This document shows, piece by piece, positions 32,084 to 44,075 of a stretch of 64,000 bases of DNA. A program made the position numbers and the translations under genes. Origin of the DNA: Chryseobacterium sp. E1 (lineage in GTDB: Bacteria; Bacteroidota; Bacteroidia; Flavobacteriales; Weeksellaceae). Below the pieces are notes generated by a model. The model searched no databases, had not been told where the DNA came from, and worked only from the letters and a program-made list of their open reading frames with translations. Every line of letters begins with the position of its first letter. Position 1 is the first letter of the stretch. The stretch lies in the NCBI GenBank assembly GCA_019203745.1, contig CP078104.1:2721001-2785000 (forward strand), written 5' to 3'.

Positions 32084-33220
32084 TAGCACACTGTTAATAA
32101 AGCACAAGAATAAGCGAATCTTCCACTTTCAGGTACACAAAGAAGTACTTTTTCTCCTTTTTCAGAGTTCCTGAGTTCAATAATTCTTCCAAAGCTATAA
32201 AGATGGAGCCAGCCCCGATATTTCCAACGTCAGAAAGGTTGTAGAACCATTTTTCTGCAGGGAAGTCCATTCCTTTTTTAGCAAATTCGTCTTTCAGGCC
32301 GTCCTTAAAATAGCCTGAAGAGATATGCGCCAATACGTGGTCAATTTTTTCAGGATCCAAATTATGTTTGTCAAAAGAAGCTCTTAAACTCTCCGCTCCT
32401 TTTACTAAGATATATTTGTCCAGGATTTTGGTATCCTGTTTAATCGCAAAGATAGATTGTTTCAGCCACTCGTCTGAAGGGTAATCTGCCCATGATTTAA
32501 GGCTTCCGTCCTCCTGCTTGTCGCATCCTGCATACATACATGCCTCAATTTCGTGAGCATAGGAATAGAAATCAATAAATTCTATTTTCAGAGAGGTACT
32601 GTTTTCTCTTGGCTTGTTTTCCAATAAAAAGAGCCAGCTCCATCAGAAAGCATCCATCTCAGGAATTCTCTTTTGAATGCAATGATGGGCCTTTCTTCCA
32701 ATAGTATTAAATTTTCAGCTTCATGGTTGAATTTATCTGCGGTCATCCATGCAGACATCCTTTCAGAACCTGCACATACTGCATTTTCCTGTACTCCTGC
32801 TTTCACAGAAAGAAAACCGTAGTTCAGTGCATTCATTCCGGAGTTGCAGAGACCTGTAGCAGTATTGATTTCAATAGATTTTCCTATATTCAGTTCTCCG
32901 TGCACCATGGAAGCGTGTGATGGCTGTATCTGGTCCGGAGAAGTAGTTCCTACGGATAATAATTTCATATCTTCCTTTTTGAAATTTTCATCAAAAAGTC
33001 CTTCAATCGCTTTTGCTGTAAGCTGTGCATTGGTATGCGTAGGGTTTCCTTCTTTATCTAAAGCGTAATATCTTGTAGTAATTTTATTGTTTCTTAAAAT
33101 AAGCGATTTTGCTTTAGAAGGTGCGTCATTGATAAGCCCAAGATAAGTCTCCATTTCATCATTAGATACCGGCTCATTGGGTAAATATTTTGAAGCCTTT
33201 GTTATAAATACGTCGTACAT
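32083..33220 (-). CDS. darB: DarB-type ketosynthase (dialkylresorcinol/cyclohexanedione synthase)
   Basis: About 379 residues of KAS III-type fold. The triad is visible: Cys in G-L-C-N-S-G, His in A-H-I-S-S-G and Asn in D-V-G-N-I-G-A-G. DarB joins two fatty acyl-derived chains to give the cyclohexanedione precursor of the dialkylresorcinol half of flexirubin. Frameshifts lie near 32615-32625 and 32150. The second, once repaired, gives the usual V-P-E-S-G-R-F C-terminus. DarA is immediately upstream (stop to start 1 base). Confidence 0.88.
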
Positions 33221-33221
33221 T

Positions 33222-34133
33222 CTATTTTAAATTAATTCCTTGTAAATATCTTTTTTGTTTTTGTCTTTTAAACCAAAATATAGGGGTTGTGAGAAGGTGT
33301 AATACTAACACGACAGGTGAGATGATCCATATCGCAGCCATCAAATATACCTTAAAGAATTTTATCAGCAATGGACGTTTCTCTTTTTCTTGATAATCAG
33401 ATTAGACCATACTGTAAAAATCTTGTTTCCTACCTTTTCTACACGTACTAAAAACGGCCGGATCTCAATGGCTCCGTTTTTTACAAGATCAGGTTGTAAA
33501 CTTTCCAGACTGTTATTTTTAAAATGATTCTCAATAATCTTGCCGTACTTTACCGAACCTGCAATTTCTTCATCCGAAACTCCTGCAGCAGGAAGTAAGC
33601 CGGATTTCTCTTTCTGCCCTGTGGTCAGCCAGCGTAGAATAGTCAGTACACTGGTGTAATTGTCATGTCTGTCTACCAGTGCAATATTTCCAACAAGTTG
33701 AGCTTTTAAATCTCTTAGGTATATTTTCAGTTTCTCCTGGGAAAGCATCCACATATTTCGGGTTCCGGAAATAGTAACTACAGGGGTGTCTTTAAGAATG
33801 TTTTCTGCATAGCCACTCTTAAGGAATGAAATGATCGGGATAGATGGGGTAAGGTACCACACCTGATATCCGAACAGGATGAGATCATATTTTTTATTCA
33901 GTATTTCATCTGAAGGAGGGAAAATCTCTTTCGGAATCTGAAGATAAGACTCCGGGAAGGTATTGAAAAAACATCCCCGGCCATGGATAAGGAAAATCTT
34001 CTTTCAGCTTAATATTATAATAGGTAACGTCATATTCCTCCTTTTGAGTTTCAAAAGGCCTGGCAATATTTCTCACGATATCTTCAAGTTGCCCGGTTTG
34101 TGAATAATATATGACAAGTATATTTTTCTTCAT
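33222..34133 (-). CDS. darA: DarA-type flavodoxin-like aromatase of dialkylresorcinol synthesis
   Basis: About 304 residues. The N-terminus is a flavodoxin-like FMN site (I-L-V-I-Y-Y-S-Q-T-G-Q). A C-terminal hydrophobic helix appears after repair of the frameshift near 33384-33390. A second break lies near 33968-33976. DarA aromatises the DarB product to the resorcinol in characterised systems. Its placement next to darB makes the identity fairly secure. Confidence 0.82.
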
Positions 34134-34175
34134 TAGTTTTCTTTAGCGTTTACAAAAATATGTTTTTCATATTTA

Positions 34176-37100
34176 TTATTTAGTTTTAAATACTTTTATG
34201 GATTCAGAACTAAATTCTAATGTGTAATTTTCATTTTCAGATAAGGTGTTTTCTGTATTTACAAAAATAATGGTGTCCGGAAGTTCCTGAATTGTATTAC
34301 CTGTAAAACTGTCATCCGAAACCAGAAGTACATCAATCTTCTTATTTACTTCAGACAGCTCTTTGATATACTGTATCTTTCTTCTTTTAACAAGATAATT
34401 GTGTGCAGCTATTGTCTGTTTCTCATTATTTTTAATCAGAGAAAAAATTCTCCTGCCTGCCTGATATAAAGTCAGTAAAACATCTTTCTGGCCATAATCA
34501 TCTGCAATATGAAGAATATTGGCATCATTGGGAATGTGTTTGCTCAGTTCAAAATAGACTGATTTATTGGAGTAGAAGTCTTTTTTACTTCTTTCACCAC
34601 ATCTGTGTCTTTATACAAAAAGCTCAGGAATAAGATTTTCTTAAAATAATTCTCATCCTCAATTTCTTCTCTCAATTTAGCAAATTCTTTTCTGAAATAA
34701 GCATTGATCCTCTTTGTTCTTTCAGAATAGTTTTTACCGAAGCTCATATCATCCTTACTGATCCTGGTCCCTACTTTTACGGTAATGCTTCCGTCATAGA
34801 TAATGAAATCACCCTTCGGCAATACTTCAGAATTTCCGTGAATATAAAGTGGGAGAATGTCCAGATTAAATTGCTCGGCAAGATAAAATGCTCCTTTATG
34901 GAATCTCTTGACATCATTGGTATAAGAACGCTCTGCTTCAGGGAATACAACAAGAGAATAGCCCTGGTCAATTTTTTCTTTTAATTTCTCCATCCGTTTT
35001 CAATTCCCTGAGAAACAGGATAAAAGCCAAGTGCCTTTACCAGTTTTCCGAAGACTGGTGATTGGTATACCCAGTCATTAACGAGATAAATGATCTTATG
35101 GGTAGCCATTGCAATGGCAAGTGTATCCAGAAAAGAAGTATGATTGGCAATAATAACAGCGGGCTTGCTGAAATCTTCAGCCGTATTTCTGATCACTCTT
35201 TTTCTGACAAAAGGATTGGAATACAATACGGATGTTAAAAACCTGGCAAGAATTAATTTTATAATATCTAAGGTTCTTCCTTTGGTGTTTTTAATAAATA
35301 TGCTCCCGATGGCGGAAAATATCATCCCACCCAGTCCGTAATACAGGAATGAGAATACAGAGCTTAACAAAAGTCTCAATGTAATCGGGGAAAGTCCTTT
35401 CTTTGCCCGGTTGGTAATGAAAAATCTGAACCAGAACGGGTAGAGGGTAGAAGTAATGACGATTACGGAGAACATCCCGATCAATGCTACCAAAGCCAGG
35501 GAGTGTAAAGCGGGATGCTTGGCAAAAATCAGTGATCCGATGGAAAGGATGGTGGTAAAAACGGCAAGAATGATTGAAATTCTGTAAGTTGGCAGCTCAT
35601 TCTTTCCCGTTGTATGCTCTTTCTGCATTGCCTGAGTCAGGAAAATACTGAAATCATCTCCCACACCAAAAACCAAGGTACATACTACCGTACTGAAGAT
35701 ATTGAGCTCCAGCCCCAGGAAATAAAGAATTCCCGCAGTCACCACGCCCGTCAGAACAATAGGGAACATGGTCAGTATTGTCAGTTCAAAATTTCTGAAG
35801 AAGACAATAATCGTTAAAATGATGGCTAAAAGAGAATAATTGATCAGTGTATTGAAATCTCTTTTCAGCAGGCCAAGAAAGTTCTCGTTCATCTGCTGAC
35901 GGTCAATAGCCAGAGCATCATGTTTCTTCTCAATATCTTTGATGAAGGCATCTCTTTTGGTTTCATCTACCTTTACCACATTAGAAACGGTATAGAATCC
36001 ATTTTCGTTGCTCATAAACTCAGAGATTTGAAGGGCTTTTACCTTTTCATAATCTTTCAGACTTAAAGGAGTGTAATTTTTATTTAAAACTTCGCTGAAA
36101 TTATCAAAAGCTGAACTGTTGAAACCCAATTTATTTCCATTGCCAACCAGCTCGGAAATGGTCTCGTTCTTTTACTGTCGTTCCAGAAGTCTTTCCATGC
36201 CTCAATTTTCTTTTGCTGATCCTTTTCAGAAAGAACAACGCTTCCGATGGAATTATAACTTAAGATTTTACCTTCCTTTTTCTCCTTTTCAAGAAAATTG
36301 CTCAGCTCAGAATTACGGGCTAATGCTTCTTCTTCCGAATTTCCGTAAGAAATCGTATAAATAGACTTTGAGGTGATGTCCGAAAGCTTCTGAAGTTTCG
36401 CTTCACTGATCTTTAATTCTTTCGGAATATAGTTCAGATCACCAATGTCTTCATTGAATCCCACATGTCTGAAGTCAAAAAGACAAGCAAGAATAATAAC
36501 AGAGCAGCCGATAATCAGTGGTTTATTTTTTTCATACGGATATGATCCGATTTTATCGATAAAGTTGGTATTGAGATTTTCTCCCTTTTCTTTAGGTTTA
36601 TACAATTGAGGAACAATAATCAGAGCTGTAAAGGAAGATAGAATTACTGTGATGGCTGCAAAAAGTCCCAGATCTTTCAAAGCTTCAGAACGTACAAATA
36701 CAAGGCAAAGAAAAGAAACTGCAGTGGTTGCACTACTCAGGATAATAGGCTGGGTAATTTCTTTGTAAAGCTCTTCAATATTGTTATTGTGCTTATAGTG
36801 CGTCAGGATATGCAGGGCGTAATCTATCGTAATCCCGATCAGAATAGCGCCCACACTTAATGAGATGGCCGAAATTTTATCCTTAATGAAATATAATACC
36901 AGCAAGGCAAGCAATACGGAAAATACCGTCGGTAAGAAAACAATGATCGGGGTAAAAAAGTTCCTGAAATAATAGATCAGAAGTACCAGAAGCACTGTCA
37001 TGGAGATGACAACCGTATTCTGGATATCTTTTTTGATTTGCTGGGCATTGGCTACTGCAATCACCGGAGAACCAAAATAGCTGATTTCCGTTTTCCTTTA

Positions 37101-37824
37101 AACTGTTTGTTGAGACTGTCTTTTATGGTATTGAGCTGATCTACAAAAAATTCATTAGCCTTTGTGTCATTGCTTTTTTTTTTCGGATCAATGAAAAGCA
37201 GAAGATTTTTTCCGTCTTTGGTTACAATATAACTGTCTTCCAGTTTAAAATCCTTACTGATATTTAATGCGTTTAACTTCTTGATGCCCAAAAAGTAAGT
37301 CCCAAAGGATCCTTTTTGATGAATTCCTTGGTAACAAGGCTTGTAGGAGATGCCAGTGAGATGTAGTTGTTCTCCACCTGCCGGGCAATGCTGTCTTTAC
37401 TGATTTTCCGGTCTATCTCTTTGTAATCTTCGGCATTCAGAAACAGAGGTAAATTCTGATTGACAAAATCAAATGTTTCTGAGATTTCATTATCATTTAC
37501 CTTTCCCTGAACGGAGCTTATATATTTTTGTAAAGGTTCTGTTTTCTGTAAAAAAGTATCTGCTGTTTCAGAGAGCTGGAAGCTGTCTTCATTAGATTTA
37601 TTTTCTATAATGACAATGATCTTGTCTGAAAAATTGAGCTGCTTGAGAACCTTCGCCGTAAGATCTGATTTTTCATTTTTAGGGATGATCTGATTGATAT
37701 CTTCCTCAAAATTGATTTTTGAAGCAAAGAATAAACATAATGTGGCAATTCCCAGTGCTGTAAATACAGAGAGAACTTTATTTTTGGAAATCAGATAATA
37801 TAAAAATATAAAAAAGCGATGCAT
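34176..37824 (-). CDS. MMPL/RND transporter fused to a glycerophosphate-type acyltransferase and a Rossmann-like domain
   Basis: About 1217 residues. Residues 1-790 or so are an RND/MMPL transporter with a first membrane helix, a periplasmic domain, a block of helices (about 36500-37060), a second periplasmic domain and a second block (about 35300-35880). It continues without a break into an acyltransferase with N-H-T-S-F-L-D (HX4D) and F-P-E-A-E-R-S. The last 130 residues (I-P-N-D-A-N-I-L-H-I-A-D-D start) look like a degenerate methyltransferase Rossmann fold. Frameshifts lie near 37285, 37075, 36160, 34990 and 34580. It opens the DarA-DarB operon and probably links esterification and transport of the pigment. 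Confidence 0.82.
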
Positions 37825-37843
37825 TGCATTTGGATCAAGTCTA

Positions 37844-37851
37844 CAAATTTA
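37844..37851 (-). promoter_or_regulatory. Promoter of the MMPL-darA-darB operon
   Basis: On the minus strand this is TAAATTTG, a full -7 box, with TTG (plus strand 37870-37872) 18 bases upstream. It lies 20 bases before the start at 37824. Confidence 0.55.
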
Positions 37852-37937
37852 AATTTTTAAGAATTAGTGCAAAATACTTAGACCATAAGTTTTGGCTGAA
37901 AATCAATAAAATATTCTAGGAAGAATGAAAAAAATTC

Positions 37938-37945
37938 TACTTTTG
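37938..37945 (+). promoter_or_regulatory. Promoter of the membrane protein genes
   Basis: TACTTTTG is a full -7 box 71 bases before ATG 38017. No clear -33 element is visible. Confidence 0.45.
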
Positions 37946-38016
37946 CAAAAGTTCCCTTTAGTATAATGTATTTTAAATCACAATTATTATTAAGAAAATA
38001 AGAATCTGTTTTAGAT

Positions 38017-39026
38017 ATGTTGAAAAGAAATGATGAAAAAATAAACGGATTTCTATTTGTAATAGTGCTTCCGTTTCTCCTGTTTGCCATGTCCTATTAC
38101 GGGTTCGAATCCTCCTATACAAGATTAAAAAACTCAGAGAGAACACCGGACTTCTTATTTTCATCCGTATATGCTTACAGGGTGATTCCCAATTATCTCA
38201 GTGTGCAGATGACGGATCTGATGTATTATCTGATCAATGGTCCATTGGCGTTTTTTAAAGATTTTTTATCCAAGAACGGAACTCCCTTTTATCATGGGTT
38301 GTTTCTGATGAATAGTGTGTTCTTTATTTTATGTTCATGGGTTTTAAACTCTATATTTAAGCTTAAAGCAGCAGGGTTTCTTTTGAACCTGAATGCAAGA
38401 AGAATTATCCATCTTTTATCGGTCTTCTTTATTGTTATTACGCAGTATGCACCTACCAACTGTGATACCATTGCCCTTTTCTGCTATCTGACAGGAGTGC
38501 TGTTCACACTGAAGTATCTGCATGCTCACAAGAATATTTTCTTTTATCTTCTGATTGTGCTCATAGGGATTTCTACATTCGTAAGGGAAACGGCATGTAT
38601 TAATATTGCTTTTTCGCAGCGGTATTCTTCAGCATTGATGACCTGAAAAAGGAAACTATCAAATCATCTGGAAAATCATTCCTCTTGTTATTGCCTTTCT
38701 TGTTCCGTATCTGGGACTGAGGGCGATGTTGGTGCAGGAAGAAACTACTTTTGTAGAAGGTTTTTATATCAACAGAAACTTTTCAAGCCCTTTTAATCTT
38801 GCAGGGTTGCTTTTTGCGGCAGTTGTTTTATATTTTTATACAGGCTCTGTACAGATGAAGAAAACAGAATCGTTTTCAGAAAATATCTTTTTTTTTCCGT
38901 TCCGTATCTTCTTATGATTACCTTAGTGGGGCTTTTTTGGGAAGTAAGGCTTTTTTTGCCTTTGATTCTGACCGGAATCATAACAGCGTATCATCAGTTT
39001 AAAAAACATCAGAGATTAAATCATGA
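38017..39026 (+). CDS. Polytopic membrane protein of unknown function
   Basis: About 336 residues with an N-terminal helix and roughly eight further hydrophobic segments. F-V-R-E-T-A-C sits between helices. Frameshifts lie near 38610, 38650-38660 and 38895-38905. In the repaired frame the stop (TGA 39024-39026) overlaps the next ATG. The organisation recalls glycan polymerases or mannosyltransferase-like membrane proteins, but I see no diagnostic motif. Confidence 0.6.
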
Positions 39027-40160
39027 GTTTATTACACCCATATTATCTAGTTGCGATTGTCTATATGCTGTTCTTCAGTATTCAGGAAGTTTTTGGCAAA
39101 AAAGTAGATAAAAAATGGTTCTGGTTCCTGGCAGTTTATTTTATTATTATTGTCGGGCTCCGGGATGATGTTGGTCCGGATTATGGAAGTTACAAGGAAT
39201 TTACATCTATTCCGATACCAAAAGCTATTACAGTATTTTCATGAAGATGCTCCATATGGATGGTTCGGAGACGCTGGATGTGGAATGGCTTTATACGCTG
39301 ATCAATAAGGTTCTGCTGAATATTTTTGATGCGCCGTTCTATATGCTGACCTTCGTTATTGCTATTTTTGCCATGATATTCAAGGTTGAATATACGGAAG
39401 ATAATACTTTTTATCCCTTTACCTTTACCCTGTTTATGTTTATTCCCAATTTCTTTATCGGGGAAAGTGGTCAGATCAGGCAAAACCTTGGAACGTTCAT
39501 TGTTTATTTTGCCATACGGTATATCAAGGAAAGAAAGCTCTGGCATTATTTATTCTTTATATTTATAGGTTCCGGTATCCATAGTGTTTGTTATCTGTTC
39601 CTGCCTATGTACTGGCTGGCCCGTGTTCCGTTGAATAAGACGATCATGCTTATTATGATCATTGGCTCGGTTTTCTTGTCTCCGTTTGAGGTCTATAAAT
39701 CTTTTGGAGGATTTTTAGATGGTATGGCATCGGATATTGAGCTGATTGAAGGGTTTAACGGATATATGAATGAAAGCATACAGCGTTTGAATGGTGGAAT
39801 CGGAATTCCTGAGGTAATGATGGCTATCCTTACCTTTTTCTCTTTGCCTTTGACAATAAAATGATAGAGAAGTATCCCTATTACGAGTACCATAGAAACT
39901 ATGCCGTGATTGGGATTTGCTTATATTTTATCTTTAGAAATAACCCTATCTTTTCATCAAGGCTTGCCGGTGCATTCATCGGATTCTCGTATATCATCAT
40001 ACCAAATGCCATGTATGTTGTTTCAGCAAAAACGAAAAGTCTGATCTATACATTTATCATTTCACTGGTCGTCTTCAATTTTGTTGTCTTTTCGATCTTC
40101 AATAATATTAAAGCTGGACGATTCTCTATAGAAGGATACAAGAATCATATACTTCCATAA
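39023..40160 (+). CDS. EpsG-family membrane protein (polysaccharide polymerase-like)
   Basis: About 379 residues with about ten hydrophobic segments. G-L-R-D-D-V-G-P-D-Y-G-S-Y is the hallmark of EpsG/Wzy-like proteins near the second helix, and I-G-E-S-G-Q-I-R-Q-N-L-G is a second conserved loop. Frameshifts lie near 39205 and 39835-39845. It probably polymerises exopolysaccharide units. Confidence 0.78.
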
Positions 40161-40189
40161 TATTTTTTCAAAAGATTTTAATACATAAT

Positions 40190-40214
40190 AAGGCAGCTGA
40201 TAAGCTGTCTTTTC
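40190..40214 (+). terminator. Rho-independent terminator
   Basis: AAGGCAGCT pairs with AGCTGTCTT (one G-U) around a 4-nt loop, followed by TTCTTTT. It lies 30 bases after the EpsG-like stop. Confidence 0.75.
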
Positions 40215-40372
40215 TTTTGTACAGGTGTTTTTGCATTGTGAAGATTATTGGTTTTTATTTTGAGTTATTATTGTCATAATTTAAATATGTTGTTTTTATT
40301 TAAAAATAAATCTATTTTTATTGATGTAGGCTTAAAAATTGTATTTTGCTAAAGACACACAAATCCATAAAT

Positions 40373-43300
40373 ATGAAAAGGTTAGCTGAAAAATTAGCGG
40401 CATTCATTTGCCTGATCGTAATGGCAGTTGGTTTTAAAGGAAATATAGTTTCAAAACGGAATTTTCTTTCGGGCAAGACTTTCGATGGTGTATCAACCAT
40501 AAAAAAGCAGATTCACTTGTAGTACCGGGAAATAAGTATAGAACTGGATTACTGGTTCCGGATTGGAAAAAGGCTCCCAACAGTTATATTTTCGATATTG
40601 CACAGAACAGTGAAGGACTGTTGATTCCTGTAAGAAAAGCATATGCAATGTGGGAAGGAGGAGGCTACATTAATGGTAATGGGATTCCTGGGGCCTGTGA
40701 CGGCAGATGTATTATGGGAAGATGATCATGGGCTGATAAAGTCGGGAACAAACTATGCTTTAGAGATTGTAGATTCCGGACAGAGTGCAAAAATAAAAGT
40801 GCCCATCAATAAAGCAAAAAAAGGAAATGCTGTAATAGCCCTAAAAGTAAATGGTGAGATTTACTGGAGCTGGCATATCTGGGTGACAGACGATCCTACG
40901 AATGGCTCCACTTACAAAAGCTTTAACAATATTAAAAGAATGAAAGCTGATGGAACGGTTGAGCCCATCCCGGATTCTGACTGGAAATGGATGGACAGGA
41001 ATTTGGGGGCATTGACGAGTTCTATGACTTCATCAGACTGGAACAGAAATATCGGACTTCTTTATCAGTGGGGAAGAAAAGATCCTATTCCGCCATTAGT
41101 GACAAGAGGAAATGACTTCTATGAGGTTTCCGGATCTGTGGGACGCATCAGGCATCGGGGAGCAAAGAATATGACCGGCGCAATAAGTATTGATGATCTC
41201 AGGAAGTTTGTTCTACTTTCCAGTGCTGAGGTCAGCAGCAATATAAGACTTGCAGTGAAAAACCCTTTGAGCCTTATTTATGTGAATAAAGATGATAATA
41301 CGGGTCAGGCCTATTACAATAACAACGTTAATCTCCCTGTTAATTGGTTTGGCAGATCCACAAGTCTGCCGAATAACAGGCTTCCTGAACTTAATCTCTG
41401 GTCTGATAATGCACAGGGCAAAATTGAAACAGTTTATAATACGGACGACAAGGCCAAACCTTACCGGGATAAATCTCCTTATGACCCCTGTCCGAACGGC
41501 TGGCGCATCCCTTCTGTATTGGTAGCCAATTTGGCATCTCCTTCCTATATTGACGATATCCGGATAGATTTTTCACCTTTCGGGGTTAAAACAAATACGG
41601 CTAAAAATATTTTTGAAACCAATAAATATCATATTGTAAAACCTACTGATGCCGGAGTTCCCGGCTTTATGACAGGGTTTAAAGTGTATCCCAATATTGG
41701 GTTCGATCTGTCTGCTGCCGGTGGGAATAAATGGGGATTTTTCCAGGAACAGGACAGCTGATCAGAGGAGCACACTTAGGGCAGTATAGTGATCAGCATC
41801 ATATTGCATTGTGGACAGCAACAATGACCCGGCATTTTGATACCTCACCGGCAGTAAGCGTGAGAGGGCTGTCAATGATCCCTGATAAAACCCAGCCTGA
41901 TGTTCCGGATTCCAATTATCCTGATATCAAAGGAAGATATTACTATTTTCCTCTTTCCGGAATGTATACTTCAGATGCCAACGGATGCAGATGTATCAAA
42001 GATCCGCTGTATGTTGTGAATGATTATGATTTCCCTACAGAATACTTACCTCGGCTGCGGAATACAGAGAAGGTCTGAATAACCCCAATACTTATCAGAT
42101 CGTAAAAGGCGGATCATCTTCCGTTATAGAAATACCTGTGAGTAAAGCATTTTCGGTTCAAAGCCAGTTGCTTGATAATACGGATGTTTTAAACCCTTCA
42201 AATTTTAATAATTTAAAAGCAAATATACTATGGACCACGAATACAGGCCTTATCAGTAAGGTTTCAATGGTCAATTCATCCCCATCTTCACTCCAGGATT
42301 TGACAAATTCCAGAATCTCCGTGGAAATAGCTCCCAACCAAAGTGGAAATGCCGTCGTGACTCTACATAACGGCAGTATCTCTGCTCCTGTATACTGGAG
42401 CTGGCATATCTGGGTGACGGATACTCCTATAACCGGCTATACTTATACAACAGAGGCTCCGGTAGCCACAGCAGTGAACTATATAAACTATGTAAACAAA
42501 GCAGATGTTGTATTGCAGACCACGTTTATGGATCGTGATATGGGCGCTGTAAATGTTTTTCCCAATGTGGTAAATCCTCTTTCTCCTACATCGGAAGAAT
42601 TGACAAGGATACGGGCTTCTGCAGGAATGCATTACCAATGGGGCAGGAAAGATCCGCTTCCTGTATTTCAGAATATTGATAATAAAAGTTTCTTTAATTT
42701 GTTTTTAGGGACAGTAGTGGCTAACGGAGCGGTTTCTTATACCACACTTACTCCTGATGCTTACAATAATTTGTCAGGAACTTATATCGTTCCTTATAAT
42801 ACTTATGCTGCATCATCCGGAGTACAGGCTACAGATAAACCGGCAGACAAAATTTCTAAAATATTGTCTTATTCCGTTAAAAATCCTTTAGTCTATATGA
42901 TCCCGAGTACTTTTGCTCCTTTTAACAGTGCGGTGCCTAATTATACAAACGGGACAGACTGGCTAGGGGCAGAGCCCAACCTTGAATTAGACAGATGGGG
43001 AAGAGGAGGTGAGAAATCTCCGTTTGATCCTTGTCCGGAAGGGTGGAGAATTCCGGATGTGATGGATGTGGCATTGGTTTCAGGTTCAGATTTCGGTCAG
43101 ACCCCTTGGTATAAAAAAAAGATAAAAATATAGCAACCTCATACAGCGTAACAACAGATTATTCAGGAACCAGAGTCAGGCATCCTTCCAATACATCTAC
43201 TATGGGATATATATTTAGCAGCCCGGTGTATCCTGTAGGTAATTATCCGGATTCCGGCTCAAGGGGATTTAGAAGCGTAATTGCTAATCAGTCTCCACAA

Positions 43301-43804
43301 GGAATCTTTAATAGTATTAATTTTCAATATTTTGGGGTTTGGACCGGAGCTTTGACTTCAAATTATCTGGGAAGGCCTGTAAATATACTTTTCGATGCAG
43401 CCTCCGCAACAAACAGGTTTATGGCCTATCATGATAATAATGATCCGTACTTCGGAATGGGATGCCGGTGCGTGAAAATAAAGTATGATGCCAATGGAAA
43501 CGAAGAAGGACCTGTCTCAAGAAATGGTATTGTGCCTGTCAATCAGACATTAGGTACGGCAAGTGCCGAAGCAAAAACTGCAGAGGATGAAATTTCTTTT
43601 TATCCTAACCCGGTATTGGGGATTCTTCACATAAAAGCTTCGCAAAACAAAGATTATTATTATCAGATCTATAATGCATTAGGCCAGCTTGTGAAATCAG
43701 GAAAGTTTGTTAATAATCAGGCAGATGTATCATCATTAAGTGAAGGTGTTTATTTGATCAGGATAAATAATTCTGAAGCAGTTGAGAAAATTATAAAACG
43801 CTAG
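40373..43804 (+). CDS. Secreted protein with two FISUMP-like repeats and T9SS sorting domain
   Basis: About 1145 residues. After an N-terminal hydrophobic export segment come two similar modules of about 500 residues. Each contains Y-W-S-W-H-I-W-V-T-D, Y-Q-W-G-R-K-D-P, a D-P-C-P-x-G-W-R-I-P segment and a G-C-R-C-(I/V)-K end. The last 80 residues are a type IX secretion sorting domain (F-Y-P-N-P start, I-I-K-R end). About five frameshifts occur (near 40505, 40655, 41745, 42045, 43115). The modules resemble the Fibrobacter major paralogous domain. It is likely a cell-surface or secreted adhesin-like protein. Confidence 0.75.
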
Positions 43805-44049
43805 AGTATTAAAAGTAATAAAAACAGTGAATTAGTATGTCTGTTCCATTGTTTTGTAATGAAGCATATTTTGCATCTATGACGACTGATGAAAAATTCT
43901 ATATCATTAATATCTGTACGTTAATAACCGGCTAAACCATACAGTACAAAGGACTTGATTCCTTTATACAGTGTTGCGGGAACGGTTGGCGAACAGCTTT
44001 AATTGTTAAATTAAAACCTTTTTACAAAAAGTATATAATAAAAAAGCTT

Positions 44050-44057
44050 TACTTTTG
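44050..44057 (+). promoter_or_regulatory. Promoter of topA
   Basis: TACTTTTG is a full -7 box, 18 bases before ATG 44076. The 43805-44049 stretch upstream contains no gene that I can see. Confidence 0.55.
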
Positions 44058-44075
44058 CAAAAATTTTTAGTTAGA

